From NCBI RefSeq assembly GCF_023585685.1, contig NZ_CP097764.1, forward strand, positions 62,001 to 126,000: a stretch of DNA of 64,000 nt, in the 5' to 3' direction. The translations under genes were made by a program, and so were the position numbers. Source of the stretch: Blochmannia endosymbiont of Camponotus sp. C-003. GTDB lineage: Bacteria; Pseudomonadota; Gammaproteobacteria; Enterobacterales; Enterobacteriaceae. The notes beneath the pieces were generated by a model that saw only the letters and a program-made list of their open reading frames with translations, was not told the DNA's origin and ran no database searches. This document shows positions 51,216 to 62,665 of the stretch, piece by piece; positions within the stretch are counted from its first letter, which is position 1; each line of letters begins with the position of its first letter.

Positions 51216-51626
51216 TTACAGTAAAAAATCTTCTAATTTTTTCTTTTTTTCATCAATGGCTTTTTTGATAATTGAGGGAGTACGTCCTTGTCCGGTCCAA
51301 GTTTTAATTTCGCCATGTTTGTTAGTGTATTGATACTTTGCCGGGCGAGCTGCACGTTTATTTTTATGAAACGATTTAGTATTAGAACTCATTTGTTGTA
51401 ATAGTTCATTAGGGTCTATTCCGTCAGCTATGAGCATATCACGATATTGTTGTAATTTTCGAGAATGTTCTTCTATTTCAGCTTGAACTTGACTATTTTC
51501 TTCTCGGCGTTCATTAACAACTACTTCTAATTTTTCTAATATTTCCTCCAAGGTATCAAGGGTGCATGCTCTAGCTTGCGCTCGTAAAGTGCGTATATTA
51601 TTAAGAATTTTTAGTGCGTCGTTCAT
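51216..51626 (-). CDS. hns: Nucleoid-associated protein H-NS
   Basis: Silencer that binds AT-rich DNA and oligomerises along it. The 136 residues (E. coli 137) have the N-terminal oligomerisation coiled coil ([16 protein letters not shown] near 4-19, [19 protein letters not shown] near 25-43), linker, and C-terminal DNA-binding domain. The AT-hook-like core is [16 protein letters not shown] near 109-124. Divergent from tdk, as in E. coli. In a genome this AT-rich almost all DNA would be a potential binding site, so its role is probably chromosome packing or global tuning rather than silencing of foreign genes (inference). Confidence 0.97.
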   Translation of the reverse strand: MNDALKILNNIRTLRAQARACTLDTLEEILEKLEVVVNERREENSQVQAEIEEHSRKLQQYRDMLIADGIDPNELLQQMSSNTKSFHKNKRAARPAKYQYTNKHGEIKTWTGQGRTPSIIKKAIDEKKKKLEDFLL

Positions 51627-52225
51627 CGCATTGATCTCAAAATGTAATAAATAACAAGTCTATTATAAGGATAGAGTGCTAATTTATTTTCTGCAAGGCC
51701 TCGGGTATTTAATTTATAAATAAACTTATTATATTTTGTGTTAATCGATAATTATATATATAGTGTCAATAAATATTGAGTAAGTGTAATTTATTGTTTT
51801 ATTAAAGATATTGAATTAATTTTAGTTTAATTATTTATGTATTATTTAATGTTTAAGTATTATCGGTTTAAAATTGAAATTGTTTATTTATTTATATTTT
51901 TAATATAAATAATATCCTTTTTATTAATTTTAAATTATATGCATAGATACATAGACTGTGTTAAGTATAGATTGTTGTATTTAACTGAAGTATCATTTTG
52001 AGCATAAAATTTAAATAATATTAAAAATATATATAGTATTGTAAAATTGTTGATCTTATATAAAATAAAAAGATTTATTTTATCAAAATTAATTTAGAAT
52101 ATAAAAATAAATATTTTGTCAATTTATAGATTCAGTAATTTTTAAGTTTAAAATGATAATGAAATATAAATTATATTTATGTTATTGGTATTCAAATATT
52201 GTGATTTGAATAGGGTATTAATTGT
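51627..52225. other. divergent intergenic region hns/tdk
   Basis: 599 bases with both promoters, very AT-rich, no ORF and no strong repeat seen. Confidence 0.5.
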
Positions 52226-52837
52226 ATGGCACAATTGTATTTTTATTATTCCGCAATGAATGCCGGGAAAACTACCGCATTATTACAGTCTTCTTATAAT
52301 TATCAAGAACGAGGAATGCACACTGTATTATATACTGCTGAAATGAGTTCTCGAGAGAATGGACATAAACAAATCAAATCTCGTATTGGATTGCATGCTT
52401 CCGCTAGAGCGTTTAATATTAAAACTAATTTTTTTGATCAAATAGTAACTACACATCAAAGGGATATAATACATTGTGTGTTAGTGGATGAGTGTCATTT
52501 TCTCAATCGTAATCAAGTGATTGATTTAAGTAAAATAGTTGATGTGTTGAATATTCCAGTGTTATGTTATGGATTACGTACTGATTTTAGAGCCGATTTA
52601 TTTTCAGGAAGTTTATGGTTATTGGCATGGGCAGATAAATTAATTGAATTAAAAACTATTTGTTATTGTGGACGAAAAGCTAATAGAGTTCTCAGGATTG
52701 ATAATAATGGTTTAGTAATGCGAGATGGAAATCAAATACTGATTGGGGGTAATAACCATTATGTTTCAGTATGCCGTAAACATTTTGTAGAACAACTAGA
52801 TTCACCGTTATCTGTAACAAAATGTGTACCAAAATAA
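52226..52837 (+). CDS. tdk: Thymidine kinase
   Basis: Salvage of thymidine to dTMP with ATP. The 203 residues (E. coli 205) start [20 protein letters not shown] with the Walker A loop (NAGKTT near 12-17; E. coli has NAGKST). The Walker B-like VLVDECHFL is near 86-94, CYGLRTDFR near 113-121 and two cysteine pairs of the zinc domain are in TICYCGRKA and YVSVCRKH. Type II thymidine kinase, intact. Presumably uses thymidine from the host. Confidence 0.97.
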   Translation: MAQLYFYYSAMNAGKTTALLQSSYNYQERGMHTVLYTAEMSSRENGHKQIKSRIGLHASARAFNIKTNFFDQIVTTHQRDIIHCVLVDECHFLNRNQVIDLSKIVDVLNIPVLCYGLRTDFRADLFSGSLWLLAWADKLIELKTICYCGRKANRVLRIDNNGLVMRDGNQILIGGNNHYVSVCRKHFVEQLDSPLSVTKCVPK

Positions 52838-53191
52838 ATAACAGCTTTTTGATATTATACACGATTTTATTTGTTTTTGAATAACATATATTTTATGTAT
52901 ATAGCATGCTTGGTATTAAAGTTATAAATGATATAAATATTATTGCACTTTGGATAATTAATATTAATAGTACGGATTAATTTATATTTCAAATAATCAC
53001 ACTTGATGAAGTCACTGTAATCACGATAAAGTATTTTGAAATTTAATCATGAACTGTTAAATCAGAAGTTAAATTGATTAAATATAGAATATATTTTTGT
53101 TTTTAAACGTATATAAGGATTTTATTTTTTATGTAAATCAAATTGATATTTGAGTATATATTTGATTGTGATAAAGGGATTTATGGATATT
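52838..53191. other. convergent intergenic region tdk/clsA
   Basis: 354 bases between convergent stops. No clear terminator hairpin or ORF seen. Confidence 0.5.
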
Positions 53192-54751
53192 TTAATTGAA
53201 ATTAGAGTATTCTATGTAATGAGAATGGTATGGTTTTCTTGTATTTATTTGGGGTGATTTGTTGAAACTAAAAATGAAAAAATTCTTTATAATAAGGAAG
53301 AAATAAAATAAACGCTCAACAATGCGTTCCCAGTAAGGACGTTTAGCCCATTTTTGAGGATCGATTATTTTGGAATGTGCAATATAGGTTTCCTGTGTTT
53401 TTTCTAACTCGTTACTAAAATCTTTACTATCAATAACTAAAGTTATTTCAAAGTTTAACCATAAACTGCGTGTATCTAGGTTAACGGTTCCTATGAGACT
53501 TAATTGTTGATCGACTAATACACTTTTTACGTGTAGTAATCCATTTTGGAACTGATGTATTAAAACCCCGGCTTTCAATAATTCACTAAAAAATGCTCTA
53601 CTAGCCCAGTTTACTAATACAGAATCGTTATTTTGAGGAATAATGATATGTACTTCTACTCCCCGTTGTGCTGCTGTACAAATGGCATGTAATAAATCGT
53701 CGCTAGGTACTAAGTATGGAGTGGTAATGATAAGTTTTTTACGCGCTTCATATAATGATATTAACAATACTTGATGAATTATTCCTTCTGGACATCCTGG
53801 GCCAGAGGGAATAATTTGAATAGTGTGTCCTGTTGGTATTAGTTTATGCGCTGTTACTATGTGAGCGTTAAATAATAATGGGAATAATACATGTTGTCCT
53901 GTTTCAATTTCCCAATCAGAAGAAAATATTATGCTCATGGCAGAAGCTGCAGGACCATCTATACGTACCATAATGTCGACCCATTGTCCAATCCCTATAT
54001 TTTTTTTAAACAACTGTGGGTCTACCATATTCATACTGCCAGTATAAGCAATATGGTCATCAATTAATATCATTTTTCGGTGTTGTCGCAAATCCATACG
54101 GCGTAGAAATATACGTAACAAATTGATATGTAGCGCTTCTACAATATTAACCCCAGCTTGGCGCATTATATTAGGATATGAGCTACTGAAAAAATTAGTA
54201 CATCCAGCTGAATCTAATATAATTCGACATCGAATACCTCTTTTAGCTGCTATAATTAATTTTTTTATAACATGATCTACTAACCCCCCAGATTCCCAAA
54301 TATAAAATATCATATCAATGCTGTGTTGAGCTAATTCAATATCTTTAATTAAAGATACGATAGTATCGTCAGTTTTTTTAAATAATTGTATTTGATTACC
54401 TCTTAGAGCGCCTATTCCTTGACGATGTTCGCAAAGCTTAAATAATGAAGAAGCAATTAAGCTGTGTTCAGTGGAAAATATATGTTTGTAGGTTTTTAGT
54501 ATTTGTATGCGACGCATAGTAGATGACCATGCTATTTTACTTCTAGTAGAGCGTGGTTTACCAAGGTTAGATTCTCCAAATAATAGATATGTAATGATAC
54601 CTATTAAAGGTAAAATATAAATTACTAATAGCCATGCCATAGACGATGGTACTGCTCGGCGTTTTATTAAAACTCGAAATGTAACTAGTACGATTAATAA
54701 CCAATAACTGCACAAGAAAATACAATTAAATATAGCATGAATCGCAATCAT
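53192..54751 (-). CDS. clsA: Cardiolipin synthase A
   Basis: Inner-membrane phospholipase-D-superfamily enzyme that joins two phosphatidylglycerols into cardiolipin. Two N-terminal membrane segments (about 7-28 and 38-60, including [21 protein letters not shown]) are followed by two HKD motifs: [18 protein letters not shown] near 222-240 and [20 protein letters not shown] near 405-425. The product has 519 residues against 486 in E. coli. The extra is mainly a polar tail after the usual end (ERLFYFFLI), of about 30 residues and without known motif; it may be read-out of an eroded stop. The E. coli neighbourhood clsA-tonB-trp is preserved. Confidence 0.95.
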   Translation of the reverse strand: MIAIHAIFNCIFLCSYWLLIVLVTFRVLIKRRAVPSSMAWLLVIYILPLIGIITYLLFGESNLGKPRSTRSKIAWSSTMRRIQILKTYKHIFSTEHSLIASSLFKLCEHRQGIGALRGNQIQLFKKTDDTIVSLIKDIELAQHSIDMIFYIWESGGLVDHVIKKLIIAAKRGIRCRIILDSAGCTNFFSSSYPNIMRQAGVNIVEALHINLLRIFLRRMDLRQHRKMILIDDHIAYTGSMNMVDPQLFKKNIGIGQWVDIMVRIDGPAASAMSIIFSSDWEIETGQHVLFPLLFNAHIVTAHKLIPTGHTIQIIPSGPGCPEGIIHQVLLISLYEARKKLIITTPYLVPSDDLLHAICTAAQRGVEVHIIIPQNNDSVLVNWASRAFFSELLKAGVLIHQFQNGLLHVKSVLVDQQLSLIGTVNLDTRSLWLNFEITLVIDSKDFSNELEKTQETYIAHSKIIDPQKWAKRPYWERIVERLFYFFLIIKNFFIFSFNKSPQINTRKPYHSHYIEYSNFN

Positions 54752-55563
54752 GATTTACATAAAATCCTTTGAGATGTTTATGGGATACTTTAAACAAAGA
54801 TTATAGATTATTATTGAATATTTATTTTATGACAAAATTTTATAATCGCATAAAAGATGTAGATATGTAATGATCAAGTATTGATTAGTAAAATATATTC
54901 ATTGATATTCATCATTATTTAATAATATAAATTTTATTATTATTATTATAATGTTTTATATTATAAATAGTATACGATAATTGAGGTCATTTCTTATGTT
55001 TATTAGGAAATAAATAATTTATACATTTTATTATATAATTAGTAATTATTGTTTCATGCATACATATATATATTGATTATTAATATCTAAATAATAAAAG
55101 AAATCATCAAAAACATGATGTATGTGTATATTTAAATTGTGTAATATTACCCAATTAGAATTGATGCATTAATATTTTATAATGTAATTCACGTATTTGC
55201 TATTTGGTTGAAGAGAATGTTTTTAAATTGTTTGATTGATGCTGTAATTACGTATTTTTAATGTTTTTTGAAATATGTATGAGAAAGTATAAGAATGATT
55301 ATGTGAATGAATTATGTTAGTTATTTTGAATGAAATTTAAATTGAATGTTTGTGTGTACTAATATTTTCAATATATGCAATATAAATAAAGAAAACATAT
55401 ATGATACACATAAATGTGTTTCGTATCGCATAAAACTTCTTATATGTCATATATCTTGATATGTTGTATATTTCTGTTACGCACTTAAAGTGTTAAGAAG
55501 ATTGATTTGAATAATAATAATAATTTTTAATATAAAAATGTAAAATGCACATCATAATGAAAC
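54752..55563. other. divergent intergenic region clsA/tonB
   Basis: 812 bases, gene-free, with short ATT/TAT runs near 54930-54950. No ORF or large inverted repeat could be supported. Confidence 0.5.
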
Positions 55564-56289
55564 ATGATGTTTTTTAAACAAATAAAAAATTTGATTATTG
55601 ATCTGTATCAACAGATTTGGTGTAAACTGTATATATCGCTTTATTTTTGTTGTTTTTTGTCATGTGTAATGCACGTATTGGTAATATATGTATTATTAAA
55701 TCGTTATTGTCATTTTGTTAATACTTCAACTTACACCCAAAGATCTCAAATAATTACATTGTCATTACTGCAATCTAATCAGCTTTTTCATGAATCGTTA
55801 GAAAAAAATCATGTGTCGAAAAAATTTGAACCATATCGTAACCAGCAAAATCCAAGAGCTATGATGTATTCAAAAAATAAAATTGTAGATAGTTCTCAAC
55901 ATAAATCAAATACTAATTCAAATTTTCATTTGATTAAAAAAAACAATGTTAATATTGAGGATTCTACACTAATGCATTCTTTGAATTTGTCTCAAAAAAA
56001 TTATGATCGGACGTATATATCTTCTTGCATAATTAATCGTGTGTATCCTGAATATCCCAATAGAGCGAGAATATTAAATATAGCAGGAAAAATTACTGTA
56101 CAATACGATGTGAATACTAAAGGTAGAGTTGAGAATATACATATATTATCAGCTGTACCGCCTGGTATTTTTGAAGAAAGTATTAGATCAGCTATGCGTC
56201 GTTGGGTATATGAGCGTGATAGGCCAGAAAAAAAATTAATTATTACTTTTAAATTTTGTTTAAATGCTGTAAAAATATTTGGGAATTAG
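55564..56289 (+). CDS. tonB: TonB-like energy transducer lacking the proline-rich spacer
   Basis: A 241-residue protein with an N-terminal membrane anchor (about 22-47) and a TonB C-terminal domain (about 150-235: VYPEYPNRARILNIAGKITV, VENIHILSAVPPGIFEESI, AMRRWVYE). The anchor has FLSCVMH, matching the Ser-x3-His pair (S16/H20 of E. coli) needed to couple to ExbB-ExbD. The middle (about 50-150) is Ser/Asn/Lys-rich with few prolines, unlike the long Pro-Glu/Pro-Lys spacer of E. coli TonB. In E. coli the protein transmits proton-motive force to outer-membrane receptors. Position between clsA and trp agrees with tonB. The start could be 55564 or 55567. Confidence 0.85.
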   Translation: MMFFKQIKNLIIDLYQQIWCKLYISLYFCCFLSCVMHVLVIYVLLNRYCHFVNTSTYTQRSQIITLSLLQSNQLFHESLEKNHVSKKFEPYRNQQNPRAMMYSKNKIVDSSQHKSNTNSNFHLIKKNNVNIEDSTLMHSLNLSQKNYDRTYISSCIINRVYPEYPNRARILNIAGKITVQYDVNTKGRVENIHILSAVPPGIFEESIRSAMRRWVYERDRPEKKLIITFKFCLNAVKIFGN

Positions 56290-57602
56290 TATGATATATG
56301 GTTATGTTATGTAAGTAATGTGTTTGATTAATCGAATAGTTGTTATTTTACGTTATAATATACATAGGTGTTGATGTCGTATTCATTATTTTCAGTGTAC
56401 ATAAAATGTTTTTAAAAATTAATAACTTCATATTGTTTTGATAATCATGTGTAAGCGGTATTAATGAATTAAAATAATTGTAGCTAATATTTTTGTTCGT
56501 GCTATTTGTTACAATTTTAACAATGAAGATTCAAGAATGGAAATAATGAATTAGTATTAGTATGAATGTAGTTTTTATTAAGCAATTATAATAAATATTG
56601 GTGGCGTGATTAAATGGATGTTACAGTAGCTGATTTTTATGCTTAGTCGGACAGTTCCATAATAGATATATTATGAGTGATGATAATAACCAGAGTTATA
56701 ACTGATTATAATAGATAGCGGTGTAGTCAGAATCGTGTTATTATTAAGTTCAACCGTATGCACAATGTAGTGTAAGAAATGAATAGTAATAATTTTGGAA
56801 ATTCTGGTATTGTTGAATTAATGATATTTATTGTATTATAAGATTGATTGTTTTATTGGTGGTGGATAAAACATACAACGTAGTTAATATACTTCCTAAT
56901 AAAAAGTTACCACTTATCAGCTTAGAAATACTTTTAGAGACAGATAATTTTAATAAAATATACCGTTGATTTGATGATATTTCCTGGATTATAGCTTATA
57001 AGTTCATATCAATACAGTGATAGTAAATATGAGATCTTCTTTTTGGTAAGAAAGAATAATTTAGGCTAGTTTAAATAATGAATGTCATAACTAATATTAA
57101 TATTGTAATGTTAATATATAATAATTGAGAATACACACAGAATATATTTTAAGATCATTTGATTATCATAATTTTTATAAAAATATTTTTGAAAATGAAA
57201 ACCATATTTCCTTAAAATCGAATGTATGCAATTTAATCAAATTATTTAATTTTAAACAGAACATAATATGATTCTACAAATAGTTAATGGTTCATCATAT
57301 TATTCGGGAATACTTGTAATTGGTAATTTTCTGATAAATGATATCGTTAATTTATAACAATCTGAATGTTTCTGCATCAATGTGGTGAAATTGTATCTAG
57401 GTGTCTGTTTATAAGTTTAATGTGTTTTAATGGGAAATTAAACACGTTATAATAACATTTTACACATATGTTAATGTGATATCAAGTTTAAAATAATCTA
57501 TTTTAGAAGTTTTATAAGGATTTACATGTTAATTTGAGGATTGTAATATATAATTATTTAGTTGTTTTTTCAAAATAATAATGGAAGTAATACATTTATT
57601 TA
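56290..57602. other. 1.3 kb gene-free region between tonB and trpA
   Basis: In E. coli the space between tonB and trpA holds yciI, yciA, yciB and yciC-type genes. I could recognise none of them in any frame. No strong terminator hairpin for trpA or tonB was found. Probably an erased gene region. Confidence 0.55.
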
Positions 57603-58439
57603 TTAATTTAAATTTATATTGAAATGCATGGATTTTTTCATAAGACGTACTAATCTTTCTATTTTATTAAACGCTAGTACTATATCAGATATATTTTCTT
57701 CGATAATTTTTGCAATTTTAGAACCGGTGATGATCCCAGAAGTTCCTAACAATAACGATTCTTGAGCTTGAAGTGGTGTGTGTATTCCAAAACCTTGTAG
57801 TATAGGTAAATTTTTTTTTTGTTTTTGGATACACTGAATCATATTATATAATATAGCGTTATTGATTTTTGTTGTATTAATATCTATTCCAGTTACTCCG
57901 GGGCGAGATAATAAATAGATATATCCATGTCCGAAAGTAGTAATATTATGAATTAATTCTTCGGTAGCATTAGGTGGACAAATGAAGATATGGGCTATTT
58001 TGTGTTGCACAGCAGAACTATAAAACGGTAGGCTTTCTTCTACAGGAAGATCAGGAATTAATATGGAATCTATATCTATATTTGCACAATATGAATAGAA
58101 TTTATCTATTCCATTTTTAAAAATTAAATTTGCATAGATTAGTATACCGATGGGTAAATTTGGATATTTATTACGAATATTGTATAGCATCGTCATACAA
58201 CGTTCCAAATTCATCCCTGATTTAAAAGCACGTTCCATGCTCTTTTGTATCATAGGGCCATCTGATATAGGATCAGAAAATGGTATTCCTAATTCTAATG
58301 CATCGGAGCCTGATGAAACTAATATATCTATGATGTGTGTAAAAGAAATAGGATCGGGATATCCTATAGTAATAAAAGGAACAAATGCTCCTGATTTTTT
58401 TTGATTTAGGTGTGTAAATAATTTTTGATAACGATTCAT
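57603..58439 (-). CDS. trpA: Tryptophan synthase alpha subunit
   Basis: Cleaves indole-3-glycerol phosphate to indole, which is channelled to TrpB. The 278-residue TIM barrel (E. coli 268) has the catalytic Glu and Asp in [19 protein letters not shown] (near 49 and 60), [10 protein letters not shown] near 128-137, [12 protein letters not shown] near 173-184 and GFGIHTP near 211. The C-terminus is about ten residues longer than in E. coli. Its ATG overlaps the trpB stop in ATGA, giving tight coupling. An A10 run (57811-57820) in the KQKKN segment is in frame. Confidence 0.97.
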   Translation of the reverse strand: MNRYQKLFTHLNQKKSGAFVPFITIGYPDPISFTHIIDILVSSGSDALELGIPFSDPISDGPMIQKSMERAFKSGMNLERCMTMLYNIRNKYPNLPIGILIYANLIFKNGIDKFYSYCANIDIDSILIPDLPVEESLPFYSSAVQHKIAHIFICPPNATEELIHNITTFGHGYIYLLSRPGVTGIDINTTKINNAILYNMIQCIQKQKKNLPILQGFGIHTPLQAQESLLLGTSGIITGSKIAKIIEENISDIVLAFNKIERLVRLMKKSMHFNINLN

Positions 58440-59638
58440 TCTGATGTATCTCTTTCTTTTTGTAATTGCAATGCATCATAAACTGTAGAAATGTCTTTAT
58501 CTCCACGTCCTGACAAGTTGACTATTAAAATTTGTGATTTATTTGGTTGTTTTTGAATTATTTTTAATGCGTGAGCTAAAGCATGCGCAGATTCTAGAGC
58601 CGGTATAATTCCTTCATGAATAGATAGTTTCTTAAAAGCTGTTATGGCTTCTATATCATTAACAGATACGTACTTTACTCGACCAATATTTTTGAGGTAA
58701 ACATGTTCTGGTCCAACAGATGGGAAATCAAGACCAGCGGAAACAGAATAAGAGTTTTTTATTTGTCCTTCTGCAGATTGTAAGATTGAAGTTTTCATAC
58801 CAAAATAAATTCCTGTACTTCCATGTTGTAGAGCAGCCCCATGATATTTAGTATCTACACCTAATCCTCCAGCTTCTACTCCCAATAACTGCACTGATGG
58901 TATGTCAATAAAATCGGAAAATATACCAATAGCATTAGATCCTCCTCCTACGCAAGCAATAATTGCATCTGGTAAGCATTGTTCATATTTTTGTATTTGT
59001 TTGTATGTTTCTTTGCCGATGATACGTTGAAATTCTCTAACGATTGTAGGAAAAGGATGGGGGCCAGCAGCTGTACCAAGCATATAATGAGTGTATTCAT
59101 AAGTTTTCGACCATTCACGCATAGCCTCGTTACAAGCATCTTTTAAGGTTTCAGAACCATGATATACTGGAATAACTTGAGTACCCATTAACTGCATGCG
59201 TAAAACATTGAGTTTTTGACGTTTTATATCTTTGGATCCCATATAAATACGACATTTTAACCCTAACAGAGATGCTGCAATGGAAACAGCCACTCCATGT
59301 TGTCCAGCACCAGTTTCAGAGATTATTTCTGTTTTAGACATACGTTTTGCTAGTAAAGCTTGTCCTAATACTTGGTTGGTTTTGTGAGATCCTCCATGTA
59401 ATAAGTCTTCTCGCTTTAAATATAGTTTCGTTCGAGTTCCTTTTGTTAAATTTCTGCATAATGTTAGAGGAGTGGGTCGCCCGGCGTAGTGATTTAGAAG
59501 ATATTTAAGTTCTTTTTGGAAAAGAGCATCATCTTGAGCTGATATAAACGCTTCTTCTAATTGATTTAGGGCTGGCATTAGAATTTGAGGTACATACATA
59601 CCTCCAAATTCTCCAAAATAGGATTTTAGTTTTATCAT
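58436..59638 (-). CDS. trpB: Tryptophan synthase beta subunit
   Basis: PLP enzyme that condenses indole with serine to tryptophan. The 400 residues (E. coli 397) start with [14 protein letters not shown]. The PLP lysine is in [16 protein letters not shown] near 87, with EDLLHGG just before it. [11 protein letters not shown] is near 110-120, the phosphate loop [10 protein letters not shown] near 232-241 and the C-terminal NLSGRGDKD motif near 375. Overlaps trpA by 4 bases and follows trpC by 40 bases. Confidence 0.98.
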   Translation of the reverse strand: MIKLKSYFGEFGGMYVPQILMPALNQLEEAFISAQDDALFQKELKYLLNHYAGRPTPLTLCRNLTKGTRTKLYLKREDLLHGGSHKTNQVLGQALLAKRMSKTEIISETGAGQHGVAVSIAASLLGLKCRIYMGSKDIKRQKLNVLRMQLMGTQVIPVYHGSETLKDACNEAMREWSKTYEYTHYMLGTAAGPHPFPTIVREFQRIIGKETYKQIQKYEQCLPDAIIACVGGGSNAIGIFSDFIDIPSVQLLGVEAGGLGVDTKYHGAALQHGSTGIYFGMKTSILQSAEGQIKNSYSVSAGLDFPSVGPEHVYLKNIGRVKYVSVNDIEAITAFKKLSIHEGIIPALESAHALAHALKIIQKQPNKSQILIVNLSGRGDKDISTVYDALQLQKERDTSE

Positions 59639-59678
59639 ATTGATTATTTTATTTTTAATTATTCGAAATGTATGTTCC

Positions 59679-61055
59679 TTAATAAGACTTGATTATTTGG
59701 AAGATTTTGATAAGTTTCCGGTGATTTTTAATGCCTGGTTTAATTTCAACACCAGAATTAAAATCTAAACCTATACAGCCTATGCGTGCCGCTTTATCGC
59801 AATTGTTTATTGTTAATCCTCCTGCTAAAATTACTTTATCTAATCGCATATTAGATAGTAGTGACCAATCGAAAGTTTTGCCGCTACCTCCTCCATTGTC
59901 TGCTAAATAGCGGTCTACGTTCAATATATTATACCTTGACAATGGCCTGTTGTGGTGCCTCATGTTAATACTTTTCCATATACGACATTGCATGGGCAAC
60001 TGTGTCCGTAAAATATTAATGTAATCTTGGTTTTCTATGCCGTGGAGCTGAACCGCTGCTAATTTCAATATGTTAGCTATGTTAACAACATAAGAAATTG
60101 TAGCGTTACAAAATACACCAACATAACTTAAATGTTGTACGTGAGAAACAATACGTTTTGCAGTTATGATATTTATGCAGCGAGATGAAGTGGGAACAAA
60201 AATTAAACCTCCGTATATTGCTCCTGATTTATATGTAATATAAGCGTCTCTCACTCGAGTAAGTCCACATATTTTATTTTCTCCTAAAATTAATTTTTTA
60301 ATGGCTACATTAAGATTTGGTTGAGACATTAATATTGTGCCTATTAAAAATCCGTTGACATATTGTCTAAGTTTTCTTATATGACAATAATTGTTAATAC
60401 CAGACTCGCTGATTACAGTGATTGTATTAGGTATATCTTTGCTTAGAGTAATAGTACGATTTAAATCAACAGAAAAATCATGCAGATTGCGATTATTTAT
60501 ACCGATTACTTTCGCTCCTAAATATTTAGCACGTTTTAATTCATCTGCGTTTGAGATTTCTGTTAAAACTCCCATACATAGTGTGTGAGCTATTTTGACC
60601 AATTTTTGATAAGTTGTATCATCTAGAATTGATAGTATTAGTAAAATGGCATCAGCTTTATGTAAACGTGCAAAATAAATTTGCCATTCTGAAATAAAGA
60701 AGTCTTTACATAATATTGGTTGTTCTACGATATCGCTTACTTGGTGTAAAATATCAAAATTTCCATGAAAGTATTTATCATCAGTTAATATCGAGATCAC
60801 TGAGGAGTAATTTTTATAAGTTTGCGCTATTTTAACAGGATCAAAATTATTACAAATAATACCTTTAGAAGGAGACGCTTTTTTACATTCTAATATAAAT
60901 ATTGTTTGACGTTTGTTGTTGGACATAGCGCTATAAAAATCACGATTGCTTAATTGTGTTTTGGTTTTTAAAATATGTAACGAATGCTGCTTTTCTTGAT
61001 TAGCTATCCATATTTTTTTATATGACAGAATTTTATCAAGTATTGTGTATTGCAT
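59679..61055 (-). CDS. trpC: Bifunctional indole-3-glycerol-phosphate synthase / phosphoribosylanthranilate isomerase (TrpCF)
   Basis: Two consecutive TIM-barrel activities of tryptophan synthesis in one protein of 458 residues (E. coli 453). The N-terminal IGP synthase domain (about 1-258) has [15 protein letters not shown] near 53-67, [16 protein letters not shown] near 115-130, [15 protein letters not shown] near 180-194 and ISESGI. The C-terminal isomerase domain (about 259-458) has [11 protein letters not shown] near 258 and [21 protein letters not shown] and GIDFNSGVE-like [13 protein letters not shown] are near 415-440. The fusion is the E. coli arrangement. Starts 11 bases after trpD. 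Confidence 0.97.
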   Translation of the reverse strand: MQYTILDKILSYKKIWIANQEKQHSLHILKTKTQLSNRDFYSAMSNNKRQTIFILECKKASPSKGIICNNFDPVKIAQTYKNYSSVISILTDDKYFHGNFDILHQVSDIVEQPILCKDFFISEWQIYFARLHKADAILLILSILDDTTYQKLVKIAHTLCMGVLTEISNADELKRAKYLGAKVIGINNRNLHDFSVDLNRTITLSKDIPNTITVISESGINNYCHIRKLRQYVNGFLIGTILMSQPNLNVAIKKLILGENKICGLTRVRDAYITYKSGAIYGGLIFVPTSSRCINIITAKRIVSHVQHLSYVGVFCNATISYVVNIANILKLAAVQLHGIENQDYINILRTQLPMQCRIWKSINMRHHNRPLSRYNILNVDRYLADNGGGSGKTFDWSLLSNMRLDKVILAGGLTINNCDKAARIGCIGLDFNSGVEIKPGIKNHRKLIKIFQIIKSY

Positions 61056-61066
61056 GATTTTGTATC

Positions 61067-62077
61067 TTAGTTGTCTGATAAAGAAGTTAAGCGAGCGTAA
61101 GGTATACCATGATGCATTTTTTCTAAAGCTAGTTGTGTATTAGCATGTAAATTGTTATGCCCAAATAATTTTAATAATAATGCTACATTGGCTGCTATTA
61201 CAGCAGAATGAGCAGGTTCTCCTTTTCCTTTTAATGTATTGATCATGTATTCGTGGGCTTGTTTTTTTGAATAACAACGTAATGTTTCTATCGGATAAGA
61301 GTTTAATCCAAAATCTGACGCTGTTAAAACATAATTGCTGATGATATCGTTGTATAGTTCTGCTACATGAGTAGAAGAGTGTAATCCTACCTCATCAATC
61401 CCTCCGCAATGTACTACTATCGCGTGATTATATTTAAGCAACTGCAATATTCGGATTATAGGCGATAATAATTCTTTTTTGTATACGCCAATGAGAGTTA
61501 ATGGAGGTTTGGATGGATTGATCAATGGCCCTACTATATTAAATAACGTAGGAATTTTTAATTGCTTGCGTATGGGCATTATGCGGTGTAGTACTTCATA
61601 GTATTGTGGGGCATATAAAAAACATATACCTAATTCATTAAATTTTTGATATGATTTTTCTGGAGTATTATCTATATGTAAATAATATTTTCCTAGTAAA
61701 TCCATTGATCCTATTAGACTAGATATACTGGAATTGCCGTGTTTAATGATTTTGGCGCCACAAGTTGAGGCTACAATAGCGCTAGTTGTAGAAATATTAA
61801 TAGTATTACTATTGTCTCCTCCGGTACCTGTAATGTCTGCAAACAAGCTATTTATACGAGGAAAAGGTTTAGAATGAGTTAATAATACATTTACAGCGCC
61901 TATAATTTCTTCAAAAGTCTCTCCGCGTATTTTCATACTAATCAGCGCCGATGCAATCTGTATTGAAGATAATTTTTCTTTTATTATGCAATATAATAAT
62001 GTTTCACTTTGTTCTTGGGTAATATTTTTACCTTGATATAAAGTATGTAAAATGTCTTGTATATTATTTTTTTTCAT
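61067..62077 (-). CDS. trpD: Anthranilate phosphoribosyltransferase, separate from TrpG
   Basis: Transfers phosphoribosyl from PRPP to anthranilate. The 336 residues carry [19 protein letters not shown] near 82-100 (PRPP loop), [17 protein letters not shown] near 112-128, [17 protein letters not shown] near 175-191 and [12 protein letters not shown] near 221-232. In E. coli this domain is fused behind TrpG in one 531-residue protein. Here trpD has its own ATG (62077), overlapping the trpG 3' end by 14 bases. The overlap contains an A8 run, and one A less (A7, or A10) would fuse the two frames. No clear Shine-Dalgarno precedes the trpD ATG, so translation is probably coupled or depends on slippage. 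Confidence 0.96.
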   Translation of the reverse strand: MKKNNIQDILHTLYQGKNITQEQSETLLYCIIKEKLSSIQIASALISMKIRGETFEEIIGAVNVLLTHSKPFPRINSLFADITGTGGDNSNTINISTTSAIVASTCGAKIIKHGNSSISSLIGSMDLLGKYYLHIDNTPEKSYQKFNELGICFLYAPQYYEVLHRIMPIRKQLKIPTLFNIVGPLINPSKPPLTLIGVYKKELLSPIIRILQLLKYNHAIVVHCGGIDEVGLHSSTHVAELYNDIISNYVLTASDFGLNSYPIETLRCYSKKQAHEYMINTLKGKGEPAHSAVIAANVALLLKLFGHNNLHANTQLALEKMHHGIPYARLTSLSDN

Positions 62078-62663
62078 TATATAAACACATTGCCCATGCG
62101 ATAGTTTGTTGAATAAGTTGCGTTCCGTGAGTAGTTAGAATAGATTCGGGATGAAATTGAAACCCACAAATCCGATCAAAGTCATTACGTACTGCCATTA
62201 CCGTGTGTTTGTTGTAATAAGCATTAATTTTTAAATTATTTGGTATGCAATTACCTATTAATGAATGGTATCGTCCTACTAAAAAAGGGTTTGATATATT
62301 AGAAAACATAGCTAAATTGTCATGGTATATCAAAGAAGATTTTCCATGAAAAATTTTTTTTGATTGCGATATATGTCCTCCATAAAACTCTACAATGGCT
62401 TGATGTCCTAGACAAATTCCGATTATTGGAATTTTTCTGTGTAATCGTGTTATTAATTGTATCATGCATCCAGCTGTACTAGGAGATCCAGGGCCTGGGG
62501 ACAATATTAAAATTGGGTCTATCATATCTGATAGTTTATCAATTATTATTGATGCTGGTAGTTGATTGGTATATATCAATACTTGATGTCCGTTATTACG
62601 TAACTGATCTACTAAATTATACGTAAATGAATCAATGTTATCCAATAATATTATGTCAGCCAT
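62064..62663 (-). CDS. trpG: Anthranilate synthase component II, glutamine amidotransferase
   Basis: Supplies ammonia from glutamine to TrpE. The 199 residues start [17 protein letters not shown]. The oxyanion region LSPGPGSPS is near 55-63, the nucleophile motif [12 protein letters not shown] near 82-93 with the catalytic Cys, and the His/Glu pair in [13 protein letters not shown] near 170-182. The frame opens with TTG two codons earlier (62669), but ATG 62663 matches E. coli and lies 2 bases after the trpE stop. It might also serve PabB at 39-40 kb if there is no pabA (inference). Ends inside trpD at an A8 run; see trpD. Confidence 0.96.
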   Translation of the reverse strand: MADIILLDNIDSFTYNLVDQLRNNGHQVLIYTNQLPASIIIDKLSDMIDPILILSPGPGSPSTAGCMIQLITRLHRKIPIIGICLGHQAIVEFYGGHISQSKKIFHGKSSLIYHDNLAMFSNISNPFLVGRYHSLIGNCIPNNLKINAYYNKHTVMAVRNDFDRICGFQFHPESILTTHGTQLIQQTIAWAMCLYNEKK

Positions 62664-62665
62664 TG

